A stretch of 64,000 nt of DNA. It comes from Gallaecimonas sp. GXIMD4217. Its GTDB lineage: Bacteria; Pseudomonadota; Gammaproteobacteria; Enterobacterales; Gallaecimonadaceae. This document shows positions 57,082-64,000 of this stretch, piece by piece. The notes under the pieces are model-generated. The model was given only the letters and a program-made list of their open reading frames with translations. It searched no databases and was not told the DNA's origin. How positions within the stretch are numbered: the stretch's first letter is position 1; each line of letters begins with the position of its first letter. The stretch covers positions 2,914,870-2,978,869 of the forward strand of contig NZ_CP149925.1 in NCBI RefSeq assembly GCF_038087665.1. Reading direction: 5' to 3'. Both the position numbers and the translations under genes were made by a program.

Positions 57082-59052
57082 TTATGGTTTTTCTTGTGGA
57101 GGAAACCACCTGATGGGCTCGGGCGTACCCGCCGACAGGGTGATCAGCCCCTTGTCCAGGGCCTCCAGGATACGATCCCGGCAGGGCCCGTCCTCGAGCA
57201 GGTCGCTGACCACCGGCAGGGGCCTCAGGCACAGCCAGCCCGGGGCCGGCAGCTGCCTGGCCAGGTGCAGGGACAGCAGCAGGAATTCGATGGCCAGGGA
57301 CGGATCCGGTGAGCGGCTGATATGGGGGAAGAAGGGGTAGTTCAGCGCCGCCAGGCGCACCCCCGTCACCGCCGGGCACACCACCCTGAGCCGGGCATCG
57401 ATGTCGCCATGGCGTTCGGCCAGGCCGTCCACCTCCAGGGCCCCCGGCAACACCACCAGATAGCAGAAGGCATCCGGCTCGGCCACCAGCAGCGCCTGGG
57501 GATACTGCTGGCGCAGCGTCGCCGCCAGGGCCGCCTGCCAGTCCTTGCCCTGCAGGTAGCCGCTGCCGTAGTAAGGTTCGCTGTTGAAATCCGGGGAGAA
57601 GAACAGCAGGGTCATGTCGTGGCCCTTTTGCAGCAGCCGGGACAGCGCCAGGGTGGTGGCCTTGCTGTGGGGCAGCTCGGAGAATGGCCTCAGCGACAAC
57701 GCATTGAGCCTTTCTATCTGCGCCGACTGCCGCCTCATCCCCATCACCAGCAAGGTGCTCAGCAGCCCCATTGCCGCCAGGCCGCCGTACCAGGGGGCCA
57801 TGTTCGGCTCGGCTCTGGGCAAGGTGTCTTCGGCATCCTCCTGCTGCAGCAGGGCCAGCACCCGGCGCTCCGCGGACTGCTTTTCCTGCTGCAACCGCTC
57901 CCCTAGGGCCTTGTTGATGGCCAGGGCCTGCTGCTGATGTACTTCCCGCTCTTTACCCCTGGTCAATGCCGCCAGCTCTTCATGGGCCTGGGCAACCAGC
58001 CTTTGCTGCTTCAGGCTCTGGGTGGAGTTCTGGGTCGCCAGCACCTTCTCGAGCCAGTCGCGATGCGCCTTTGTGTTGCCCTGGGAGGCTTCGATCCTGG
58101 CCAGCATCATCATGCTGTCCAGGCGCCAGTGGACCATGTTGGCCTTCCCGTGGTGCTCCATGGCAGACAACAGGTAGAACCTGGCCCTGTCCCACTGCTC
58201 GAGGGCCATATAGGTTTCGCCGATATTGCCTTCCACCAGGCCGATCCAGTTGTGGTGTTCGCTCCCCGACAGCCAATCGCGGGCGGAAAGGAAGGCATCC
58301 AGGGCCAGCTCGTATTCCTGGCGATAAAACTGGACGGTGCCCAGGTAAATCTGGGCCTTGGCCTTCATCAACGGAGACAGCTCTTCCCGGCCGGCCACAT
58401 CCAGCAACTGGCTAACAATCTCCAGGCCTGACTGACCCATGATCTGGCTGGTCGTGGCACTGAGTCCCCTGGCGGTGATCATCTCCTCCATGAAGCCACC
58501 CTGCCCCGCCAGCTCTGCTCCCTGCCGGTACATTTCCAGGGCCGCCAGGCGGTCGCCCGTGGCCCGGAAGTTATCGGCCAGCTTGATATGGGCCTGGGCC
58601 TGGATCTGCAGATCACCGATACGGCGCCCCAGGGCCAGTGCCTGCCTGGCATATTGGCTGGCCTGCTCCCAAGACTCAAAGTGGCCCATCAGCTTGGTCA
58701 GATGCAGGTAGATCTCGGCCAGCAGTTTTGGCGCTTCCACGGCGCTGGACAGCAGTACCTCTTCTGCCTTGAGGGCGGCCTCATAGGCTTCTTCCATGCT
58801 GCGCAGGCCGCTCAGGGATGTCGCCAGCAGATGGTAGAGCCTGGCCGCCTCCACGGAGCTGGCGTCCTCCGGCAGCTGGGCGGCCAGTTCCTGCAACAGA
58901 ACCCGGGCCTCCTGGTGGCGCTGCTTGTCCAGCAGCCCTTGAGCCCGGTCCAGCTTGGGCCCCAGCATCCTGGGGAAACGGCTCTCGTCGACAGCCGTGG
59001 CCAGCAGCGGGGCCAGCAGCAGGGCGCAGAGCAAAAAAAGCTTCATTTTCAT
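57082..59052 (-). CDS. TPR-repeat membrane protein with a degenerate GGDEF-like domain (paralogue 2)
   Basis: A 656-residue protein with the same plan as the one at 48226: signal peptide (LFLLCALLLAPLLATA), periplasmic TPR array (about 25-375; a coiled region around EREVHQQQALAINKALGERL), a TM helix (WYGGLAAMGLLSTLLVMGM, about 410-430) and a diverged cytoplasmic domain. The GGDEF position reads AEPDAFCYLVVLPG and the end is ILEALDKGLITLSAG, matching IQEALRKGFLKL of the other copy. It precedes a PlsC-like gene by seven bases. Start is ATG 59052 or 59046. Confidence 0.75.
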   Translation of the reverse strand: MKMKLFLLCALLLAPLLATAVDESRFPRMLGPKLDRAQGLLDKQRHQEARVLLQELAAQLPEDASSVEAARLYHLLATSLSGLRSMEEAYEAALKAEEVLLSSAVEAPKLLAEIYLHLTKLMGHFESWEQASQYARQALALGRRIGDLQIQAQAHIKLADNFRATGDRLAALEMYRQGAELAGQGGFMEEMITARGLSATTSQIMGQSGLEIVSQLLDVAGREELSPLMKAKAQIYLGTVQFYRQEYELALDAFLSARDWLSGSEHHNWIGLVEGNIGETYMALEQWDRARFYLLSAMEHHGKANMVHWRLDSMMMLARIEASQGNTKAHRDWLEKVLATQNSTQSLKQQRLVAQAHEELAALTRGKEREVHQQQALAINKALGERLQQEKQSAERRVLALLQQEDAEDTLPRAEPNMAPWYGGLAAMGLLSTLLVMGMRRQSAQIERLNALSLRPFSELPHSKATTLALSRLLQKGHDMTLLFFSPDFNSEPYYGSGYLQGKDWQAALAATLRQQYPQALLVAEPDAFCYLVVLPGALEVDGLAERHGDIDARLRVVCPAVTGVRLAALNYPFFPHISRSPDPSLAIEFLLLSLHLARQLPAPGWLCLRPLPVVSDLLEDGPCRDRILEALDKGLITLSAGTPEPIRWFPPQEKP

Positions 59053-59151
59053 GCCGCTATGCTAGCCGCTGCGTCTCCCGCTGTCAGCTATGGAGGCGCC
59101 GTCGGTACCGTGCTACTTTGGAAGCCATATTGCTATGGACAGGGGGACCAA

Positions 59152-59538
59152 GTGAGTTACTTGGCCATAAAACACCTCCACCAGAGCCTGGCCTTCCTGA
59201 GCCTGGCCCTCTTTATCTGGCGCGCCATCAGGGCCATTCCCGACCCGGGACGCATTCCCAAATGGGCCCGGGTCGCACCCCACATAATCGATACCGGCCT
59301 GTTGCTGGCCGGCCTGTATCTGATGATGCTGCTGCATCAGTACCCCTTCGTGCACCACTGGCTCACCGCCAAGGTGCTGGCGCTGCTGCTCTATATCGCT
59401 CTGGGCACCCTGGCCATCAAGCGCGCCCCCACCCCCGGGCTCAGGGCCGCCAGCGCCCTGGGCGCGGTGCTGACCTTTGCCTACATGGTTGGGGTTGCGA
59501 TCAGCAAGTCGCCGTTATCCTGGCTCAACTGGTTGTAA
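59152..59538 (+). CDS. SirB2-family membrane protein
   Basis: A 128-residue protein with four TM helices starting VSYLAIKHLHQSLAFLSLAL at a GTG with GGGGG seven bases upstream; no ATG fits. HPHIIDTGLLL-like APHIIDTGLLLAGLYLMM and WLTAKVLALLLYIALGTLAI are SirB2 features. The family name comes from an invasion-gene locus, but the role is unknown. It heads a tight operon with fpr (9 bp gap) and a DUF3014 gene. Confidence 0.85.
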   Translation: MSYLAIKHLHQSLAFLSLALFIWRAIRAIPDPGRIPKWARVAPHIIDTGLLLAGLYLMMLLHQYPFVHHWLTAKVLALLLYIALGTLAIKRAPTPGLRAASALGAVLTFAYMVGVAISKSPLSWLNWL

Positions 59539-59547
59539 GGAGGTGCC

Positions 59548-60288
59548 ATGGCACGCTGGCTAGACGCCGAGGTCATCGAGAACAGGGCCTGGACAGAACA
59601 ACTGTTCAGCCTCAGGGTGAAGGCCGAGCCCTTCGATTTCATTGCCGGACAGTTCGTCAGGCTGGCCCTTGAGCTGCCCCAGGGCCGGGCCCAGCGCGCC
59701 TACTCCCTGGTCAACGGACCGGGTGACGACATCCTGGAGTTCCTGGTCACGGACGTGGACGGCGGCCGGCTTTCCCCGGCCCTGCACGGCCTCAGGGCCG
59801 GCGACGGCATCCAGGTCAGCCAGCCCGCCAGCGGCTTCTTCACCCTGGACGAAGTGCCGGACGCTGACAGCCTCTGGCTGCTCAGCACGGGTACCGGCAT
59901 AGGGCCTTACCTGTCGATGCTGGCCACCGAGGTCCCCTGGCAAAGGTTCCGGCGCATCCACCTGGTCCACGGCGTGCGTTTCGGCGCCGATCTGGCCTAC
60001 CGAGACTGGATCGCAAACTGGCAGCAGGCCCGTGGGCAAGGGCTCACCTACCTGCCGGTGGTCACCCGGGAAGCCTATCCCGGCGCGCTGAGCCGGCGCC
60101 TGCCGGCCCTGATCGAAAGCGGTGAACTTGAGGCCGCCCTGGGTGACAAACTGGATAATGGCGCCCAGGTAATGTTGTGCGGCAACCCGGACATGATCCG
60201 CGACGCCCAGGCCGCCCTGGCCGAGAAGGGCCTATCCAAGAACCTGCGCCGCAAACCGGGCCAGGTCACAGTCGAGCAGTATTGGTAG
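59548..60288 (+). CDS. fpr: Ferredoxin/flavodoxin-NADP+ reductase
   Basis: FAD enzyme of 246 residues moving electrons between NADPH and ferredoxin or flavodoxin. The FAD motif RAYSLVNGPGDD (about 50), the NADP loop LLSTGTGIGPYLSML (about 110) and the C-terminal aromatic pair EQYW, which covers the flavin in bacterial subclass II Fpr, are all present. AAGGAGG precedes the ATG. Confidence 0.94.
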   Translation: MARWLDAEVIENRAWTEQLFSLRVKAEPFDFIAGQFVRLALELPQGRAQRAYSLVNGPGDDILEFLVTDVDGGRLSPALHGLRAGDGIQVSQPASGFFTLDEVPDADSLWLLSTGTGIGPYLSMLATEVPWQRFRRIHLVHGVRFGADLAYRDWIANWQQARGQGLTYLPVVTREAYPGALSRRLPALIESGELEAALGDKLDNGAQVMLCGNPDMIRDAQAALAEKGLSKNLRRKPGQVTVEQYW

Positions 60289-60299
60289 CAGGAGGCAAG

Positions 60300-61181
60300 A
60301 TGCAAGCCGAACCCAGAAAGACCCAGCAGGACAAGCAGACCAGTCCCCTGGTGCCCGTGGTCGTGGCCCTGGTGCTGGCGGCGGGCGCCGGCGCCTACTG
60401 GTTCTGGAGCCAGCAGGGCGAGCCCGAGCCGGCGCCTCAGCCGGTGGTCGAGCCGCTGCCCGTGGCGCCCGAGCCTGTCATGGAGGCCGAGGACGTGCAG
60501 GCCGAGGTCGAGCCTGAGCAGGAGCCGGTCGAGCCGGTGCAGGCCCAGCAAGAGGCACCGGAGCCCGAGGTGGTCCCCGAGCCAGAGCCCGAGCCCTTGC
60601 CGCCCCTGGGCCAGAGCGATGAACTGGTGCGCGCCGAGCTGCGGTCGCTGCTGCCCGAAGGCGCTCCCTTGCGCCTGCAGGAGGCGGAGCTGGTGCGCAA
60701 GATGGCCCAGTACAGCGTCACCCTGGCCGACGGCTACCTGCCGCCCCGGCAGAAGCTGATCGCCCCGCCGGCCTCCTCCTTCGAGATCCTGCGCCTGGAC
60801 GACGGCATCTATATGGATCCGGAAAGCTACCGGCGCTTCACCCCCTATGTGGACGCCCTGGTGGCGGTGGACGATCGGCTGCTGGGCGCCTTCCTGGCCC
60901 GCTTCGGCCCGCTGTTCTCGGCCGCCTACCAGGAGCTGGGCCTGCCCGCCGACGCCTTCACCGCCAACCTGGACAAGACCATGGCGCTGCTGCTGGCCAC
61001 CCCTGAGCCCCTGGAGCCCATCCGTCTCAGCCAGCCCAGGGTGCTGTACCAGTACGCCGACCCGGAGCTGGAAGCCCTCAAACCCATCCAGAAACTGCTG
61101 CTGCGCATGGGGCCGGACAACCGCGGCCGCCTCAAGGACAAGCTCAGGGCCGTCCAGGCCCTGCTGTCCGAACAGGGCTGA
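60300..61181 (+). CDS. DUF3014 membrane-anchored protein
   Basis: A 293-residue protein with one N-terminal TM helix (about 17-36, LVPVVVALVLAAGAGAYWFW), a Pro/Glu-rich periplasmic linker (about 40-105, repeats of EPEPxPxP) and a C-terminal DUF3014 domain (about 105-290; DELVRAELRSLLPEG, MDPESYRRFTPYVDALVAVD). AGGAGG lies six bases before ATG 60300. Last gene of the SirB2-fpr operon. Function unknown; the linker suggests reach across the periplasm. Confidence 0.85.
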   Translation: MQAEPRKTQQDKQTSPLVPVVVALVLAAGAGAYWFWSQQGEPEPAPQPVVEPLPVAPEPVMEAEDVQAEVEPEQEPVEPVQAQQEAPEPEVVPEPEPEPLPPLGQSDELVRAELRSLLPEGAPLRLQEAELVRKMAQYSVTLADGYLPPRQKLIAPPASSFEILRLDDGIYMDPESYRRFTPYVDALVAVDDRLLGAFLARFGPLFSAAYQELGLPADAFTANLDKTMALLLATPEPLEPIRLSQPRVLYQYADPELEALKPIQKLLLRMGPDNRGRLKDKLRAVQALLSEQG

Positions 61182-61279
61182 GGTTCGACAATTTTTGCTT
61201 ATGCCGACGATAAAAACTTTTTGTTTTACCCCTGAAAAGGCGTCGGCAATACTCCACGCGAATTGCATTGGAGGTGTTT

Positions 61280-61627
61280 ATGAGCAACAGCTTCGTCAGC
61301 CAAAAGCGCTTCTGTGACCACAAGCATTATCCCCGGGGTTTCGCCCGCAGCGGTGATTTCACCCGCACCGAGGCCGAGCTGCTGGAAATGCATGGCGAAG
61401 CGCTGCTGGCCCTGGAAACCGGCCTGCGCGAGCCCGCCACCGCCGAAGAGCACCAGTTCCTGGCCGTCTGCCAGGGCGTCCGCCAACCGAGTTCGTCCCT
61501 GGAAAAGCTCTGGAGCAAGTACCGCCAGGTACTTGGCCGCAAGCACAAGCTGTTTACGGCCAGCAACGACTGGGTGAGCAGCCGTTCGACCGTCGTCTAC
61601 GACGATGCCGACGACAGCGACGACTAG
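61280..61627 (+). CDS. DUF413 / MaoP-type protein, second copy
   Basis: A 115-residue DUF413 protein with HYPRGFARSGDFTRTEAELL, GLREPATAEEHQFLAVCQG and the acidic tail DDADDSDD. From memory these features match E. coli MaoP (YifE) better than the hdfR-linked copy at 26242 does. The start ATG 61280 has GGAGG five bases upstream; a TTG at 61268 is less likely. It is alone between a DUF3014 gene and rimK. Confidence 0.85.
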   Translation: MSNSFVSQKRFCDHKHYPRGFARSGDFTRTEAELLEMHGEALLALETGLREPATAEEHQFLAVCQGVRQPSSSLEKLWSKYRQVLGRKHKLFTASNDWVSSRSTVVYDDADDSDD

Positions 61628-61645
61628 GCTCAGCTGAATGACACC

Positions 61646-61672
61646 AAGGGCAGCCTTGCGCTGCCCTTTTTT
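61646..61672 (+). terminator. Terminator after the second DUF413 gene
   Basis: AAGGGCAGC-CTTGC-GCTGCCCTTTTTT, 18 bp after the stop. Confidence 0.88.
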
Positions 61673-61704
61673 ATGTTCGCGCCCCGGGGCGCCCTGGAGT
61701 AACT

Positions 61705-62607
61705 ATGAGAATTGCCATCCTTTCCGCCAATCCCGAGCTGCATTCCACCAAGCGCCTGATCGCCGCAGCAGAGGAACGCGGGATGGAAGCCATGGTGGTG
61801 AATCCCGTCAACAGCTACATGAGCATCAACGCCGGCGGCCCGGCCATGCACAGCCGCGGCCAGGATCTGCCCCACTTCGACGCCGTGATCCCCCGCATAG
61901 GTCCGGAAATCACCTTCTATGGCGCCGCCGTTCTGCGCCAGTTCGAGGCCATGGGCGTGTACAGCCCCATCTCGTCGGCGGCCCTGACCCGCTCCCGGGA
62001 CAAGCTCAGGGCCATGCAGGTGCTGGCCCGCCAGGGCATCGACATGCCCATCACCGGCTTCGCCAACGCCCCGGATGACATCCCAGACCTCATCGACATG
62101 GTCGGTGGCGCGCCGCTGGTGATCAAGCTGCTGGAAGGCTCCCAGGGCATCGGCGTGGTGCTGGCCGAAACCCGCCAGGCCGCCGAGAGCGTCATCGAGG
62201 CCTTCATGGGCATCAAGGCCAACATCATGGTCCAGGAGTACATCAAGGAGGCAGCCGGCCACGACCTGCGCCTGTTCGTGGTGGGCGACAAGGTGGTGGG
62301 CGCCATGGAACGGGTCGCCAAGGACGGCGACTTCCGGGCCAACATCCACAGGGGCGGCGAAGCGCGGGCGGTGAAGATCACCCCCCGGGAGCGCAAGATA
62401 GCCCTGCAGGCCGCCAGGACCCTGGGCCTGGAAGTGGCCGGCGTGGATCTGCTGCGCTCCGAGCGCGGCCCCCTGGTGGTGGAGGTCAACTCCTCCCCCG
62501 GCGTCGAAGGCATAGAGCGGGCCACCGGCAAGGACATCACCGGCGCCGTGATGGACCATGTCAAGAAGCAGCTCAAGGCCGGCAAAAAGGCCCGCAAGGA
62601 CAGCTGA
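61705..62607 (+). CDS. rimK: Ribosomal protein S6 glutamate ligase RimK
   Basis: ATP-grasp ligase adding glutamates to the C-terminus of ribosomal protein S6. The 300-residue protein begins [20 protein letters not shown] and shows [15 protein letters not shown] (nucleotide loop, about 145), [19 protein letters not shown] and the metal-site [14 protein letters not shown] (about 260). The usual partner gene family (DUF413 or S6-linked) varies; here it follows the DUF413 gene after a terminator. Confidence 0.95.
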   Translation: MRIAILSANPELHSTKRLIAAAEERGMEAMVVNPVNSYMSINAGGPAMHSRGQDLPHFDAVIPRIGPEITFYGAAVLRQFEAMGVYSPISSAALTRSRDKLRAMQVLARQGIDMPITGFANAPDDIPDLIDMVGGAPLVIKLLEGSQGIGVVLAETRQAAESVIEAFMGIKANIMVQEYIKEAAGHDLRLFVVGDKVVGAMERVAKDGDFRANIHRGGEARAVKITPRERKIALQAARTLGLEVAGVDLLRSERGPLVVEVNSSPGVEGIERATGKDITGAVMDHVKKQLKAGKKARKDS

Positions 62608-62610
62608 ACC

Positions 62611-62637
62611 AGGGGCGCTCCGGCGCCCCTTGTTGTC
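62611..62637 (+). terminator. Probable terminator of rimK
   Basis: AGGGGCGC-TCCG-GCGCCCCT followed by TTGTTGT; a good stem with a poor T-tract. Confidence 0.6.
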
Positions 62638-62688
62638 TCCCCGCCCCCGTGGCAAGCTGCTGGCAGTCTCCACCGGCCGGACCCTGCC

Positions 62689-63774
62689 ATGCGTATTGCC
62701 CTGTTCCTGCTCAGCTTTTTGCTGTTGTTGCCCGCTGCCCTGGCCAATGTCGAAGAGGCCCGCCTGGCCAGGGCCGAGGCCGCCCTGCCCGGCCTGCGGG
62801 CCCCCTTTGCCGGGCTGCTCGAAGAACTCGACCGCCACCCAGAGCAAGCCGAAGCCCTGGGCGCGCAAGGCTTTGCCGTCGGCAAGGCCATCGCCCTGGC
62901 AGAGGGCGACGACAGGCCCCTGTACTGGTTCCGCCTGGCCGGCAAGGCCAGGCTCAGGGCCGCCCAGCTGGCCCCCATAGCCAAGGACCGCTACCTGCAC
63001 GCCTTCGAGCGGGCCAGCCGCGGCATCAGCGATATCCGCTTCGACGACGGCATTGGAAAAATCCTGATCACCGGCTTCGATCCCTTCTTCCTGGACCGCA
63101 ACATCGGCCAGTCCAACCCCTCGGGCCTGGCGGCACTGCGCCTGGATGGCCAGATCATCGCATACCAGGGCAAGCAGGCCCGCATCGAGGCGGCCCTGGT
63201 GCCGGTGCGCTTCGCCGATTTCGACCAGGGCCTGATCGAAACCCTGCTGCTGCCCCATTACAAGGACGACGGCGTCGACATGGTGGTGACCATTTCCATG
63301 GGCCGCCAGGACTTCGACCTGGAGCGCTTCCCGGGCCGCAACCGCAGCGCCGCCGCCCCGGACAACCTCAATGTGCTGACCGGCGCCAGCAAGGAGCATC
63401 CCCTGGCGCCGCGCCTTCATGGCAAGCCGCTCAGGGGGCCCGAGTTCGTGGAATTCAGCCTGCCGGTGGCGGCCATGGTGCAGACCGCTCCCTTCCCCGT
63501 CCACGACAACAACAAGGTCGGCACCCTGAGCGGCGACCTGGCGCCGACCAGCCTGGCCCAGCTCAAGGGCGAGACCAGCGTCAGCGGCGCCGGCGGCGGC
63601 TACCTTTCCAACGAGATTTCCTACCGGGCCATCCGCCTGCGCAACAACCTGGGCAGCTCGGTGCCGTCCGGCCATATCCATACCCCCAGGATTTCCGGTT
63701 ACGAAAAGGACAAGGAAATCGCCATCGTCGAACAGATCCGGGCCATGCTGGCCCGCTCGCTGGCAGCCCTCTGA
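62689..63774 (+). CDS. Exported pyroglutamyl-peptidase-like (C15 fold) protein with Ser at the Cys position
   Basis: A 361-residue protein with a signal peptide (MRIALFLLSFLLLLPAALA), an N-terminal helical region (about 20-120) and a C15-like domain (about 122-355). ILITGFDPFFLDRNIGQSNPSG matches the GFEPF...NPS opening, VVTISMGRQDFDLERF gives the Glu region, and SGHIHTPRIS gives the catalytic His. In the segment aligned with FxCNH of pyroglutamyl peptidase I it reads YLSNEISYRAI, so the catalytic Cys is Ser. It may be a serine hydrolase, a binding protein or an inactive relative. Confidence 0.75.
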   Translation: MRIALFLLSFLLLLPAALANVEEARLARAEAALPGLRAPFAGLLEELDRHPEQAEALGAQGFAVGKAIALAEGDDRPLYWFRLAGKARLRAAQLAPIAKDRYLHAFERASRGISDIRFDDGIGKILITGFDPFFLDRNIGQSNPSGLAALRLDGQIIAYQGKQARIEAALVPVRFADFDQGLIETLLLPHYKDDGVDMVVTISMGRQDFDLERFPGRNRSAAAPDNLNVLTGASKEHPLAPRLHGKPLRGPEFVEFSLPVAAMVQTAPFPVHDNNKVGTLSGDLAPTSLAQLKGETSVSGAGGGYLSNEISYRAIRLRNNLGSSVPSGHIHTPRISGYEKDKEIAIVEQIRAMLARSLAAL

Positions 63775-63790
63775 CAGTGGCCCTGACACC

Positions 63791-63819
63791 AAAAAGGCGG
63801 CCCGAAGGCCGCCTTTTCT
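63791..63819. terminator. Bidirectional terminator between the C15-like gene and argS
   Basis: AAAAAGGCGGCC-CGAA-GGCCGCCTTTT lies between convergent genes. Confidence 0.88.
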
Positions 63820-63834
63820 CATTCAGGACGAAGC

Positions 63835-64000
<166 letters not shown>

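Overview
The window is a chromosomal segment from a GC-rich gammaproteobacterium. Gene content and order (argECBFG with ppc, priA-ftsN-hslVU, rraA-zapB, hdfR next to a DUF413/maoP gene, metJ-metXBL) fit the Shewanella/Aeromonas/Gallaecimonas side of the class. I suspect a Gallaecimonas-like organism, but that is inference from style and synteny, not from a marker gene. Almost every long reading frame is backed by a recognisable family, intergenic gaps are short, and many strong hairpin-plus-T terminators separate the units.

Layout. 1-4.2 kb: arginine biosynthesis, argC-B-F-G leftward with one- or four-base stop/start overlaps, and argE divergent, with two ARG boxes 21 bp apart between them. 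4.3-8.6 kb: ppc and a CSS-type EAL phosphodiesterase. 8.7-17 kb: a compact methionine regulon (metE-metF, metX-metB-metL, divergent metJ) with MetJ box arrays. 17-24 kb: malic enzyme, rpmE, priA, ftsN, and hslVU behind a sigma-32 type promoter. 24-31.6 kb: a chemoreceptor, a DUF413 gene with divergent hdfR, a glycosyltransferase and PAP2 phosphatase pair, a SYLF protein, rraA, an unknown gene and zapB. 31.7-36.6 kb: a formimidoylglutamase-like enzyme, an unknown exported protein, a LysR regulator and two EamA transporters. 36.6-37.5 kb: a non-coding 0.7 kb inverted-repeat element. 37.5-43 kb: histidine utilisation (hutI, hutC, hutU, hutH) with a HutC-type operator. 43-44.3 kb: a complete ISL3-family insertion sequence with an 8 bp target duplication. 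44.3-57 kb: envelope and membrane genes (DUF4892-OmpA protein, M14 carboxypeptidase, SPFH/NfeD pair, TPR proteins, GIN-domain protein, EmrD-like exporter, RNA methyltransferase, DUF4382 lipoprotein) and a GDT1-family manganese exporter behind a yybP-ykoY type Mn2+ riboswitch. 57-64 kb: a second TPR/degenerate-GGDEF protein, a SirB2-fpr-DUF3014 operon, a second DUF413 gene, rimK, an exported pyroglutamyl-peptidase-like protein with Ser in place of the catalytic Cys, and the end of argS.

The most unusual structures are two tandem arrays that copy the 3' end of the adjacent gene. Downstream of ftsN an exact 80 bp repeat turns each unit into a complete 26-codon open frame whose stop overlaps the next start (TGATG). 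Downstream of metF, copies of a 55 bp repeat each end in the same C-terminal codons and stop as metF. Other points worth a second look are a methyltransferase start codon buried in the T-tract of the preceding terminator, a pair of DUF413 genes, and the IS inserted exactly into the T-run of the hutH terminator. No CRISPR array, tRNA, rRNA, prophage or classical defence system was seen.
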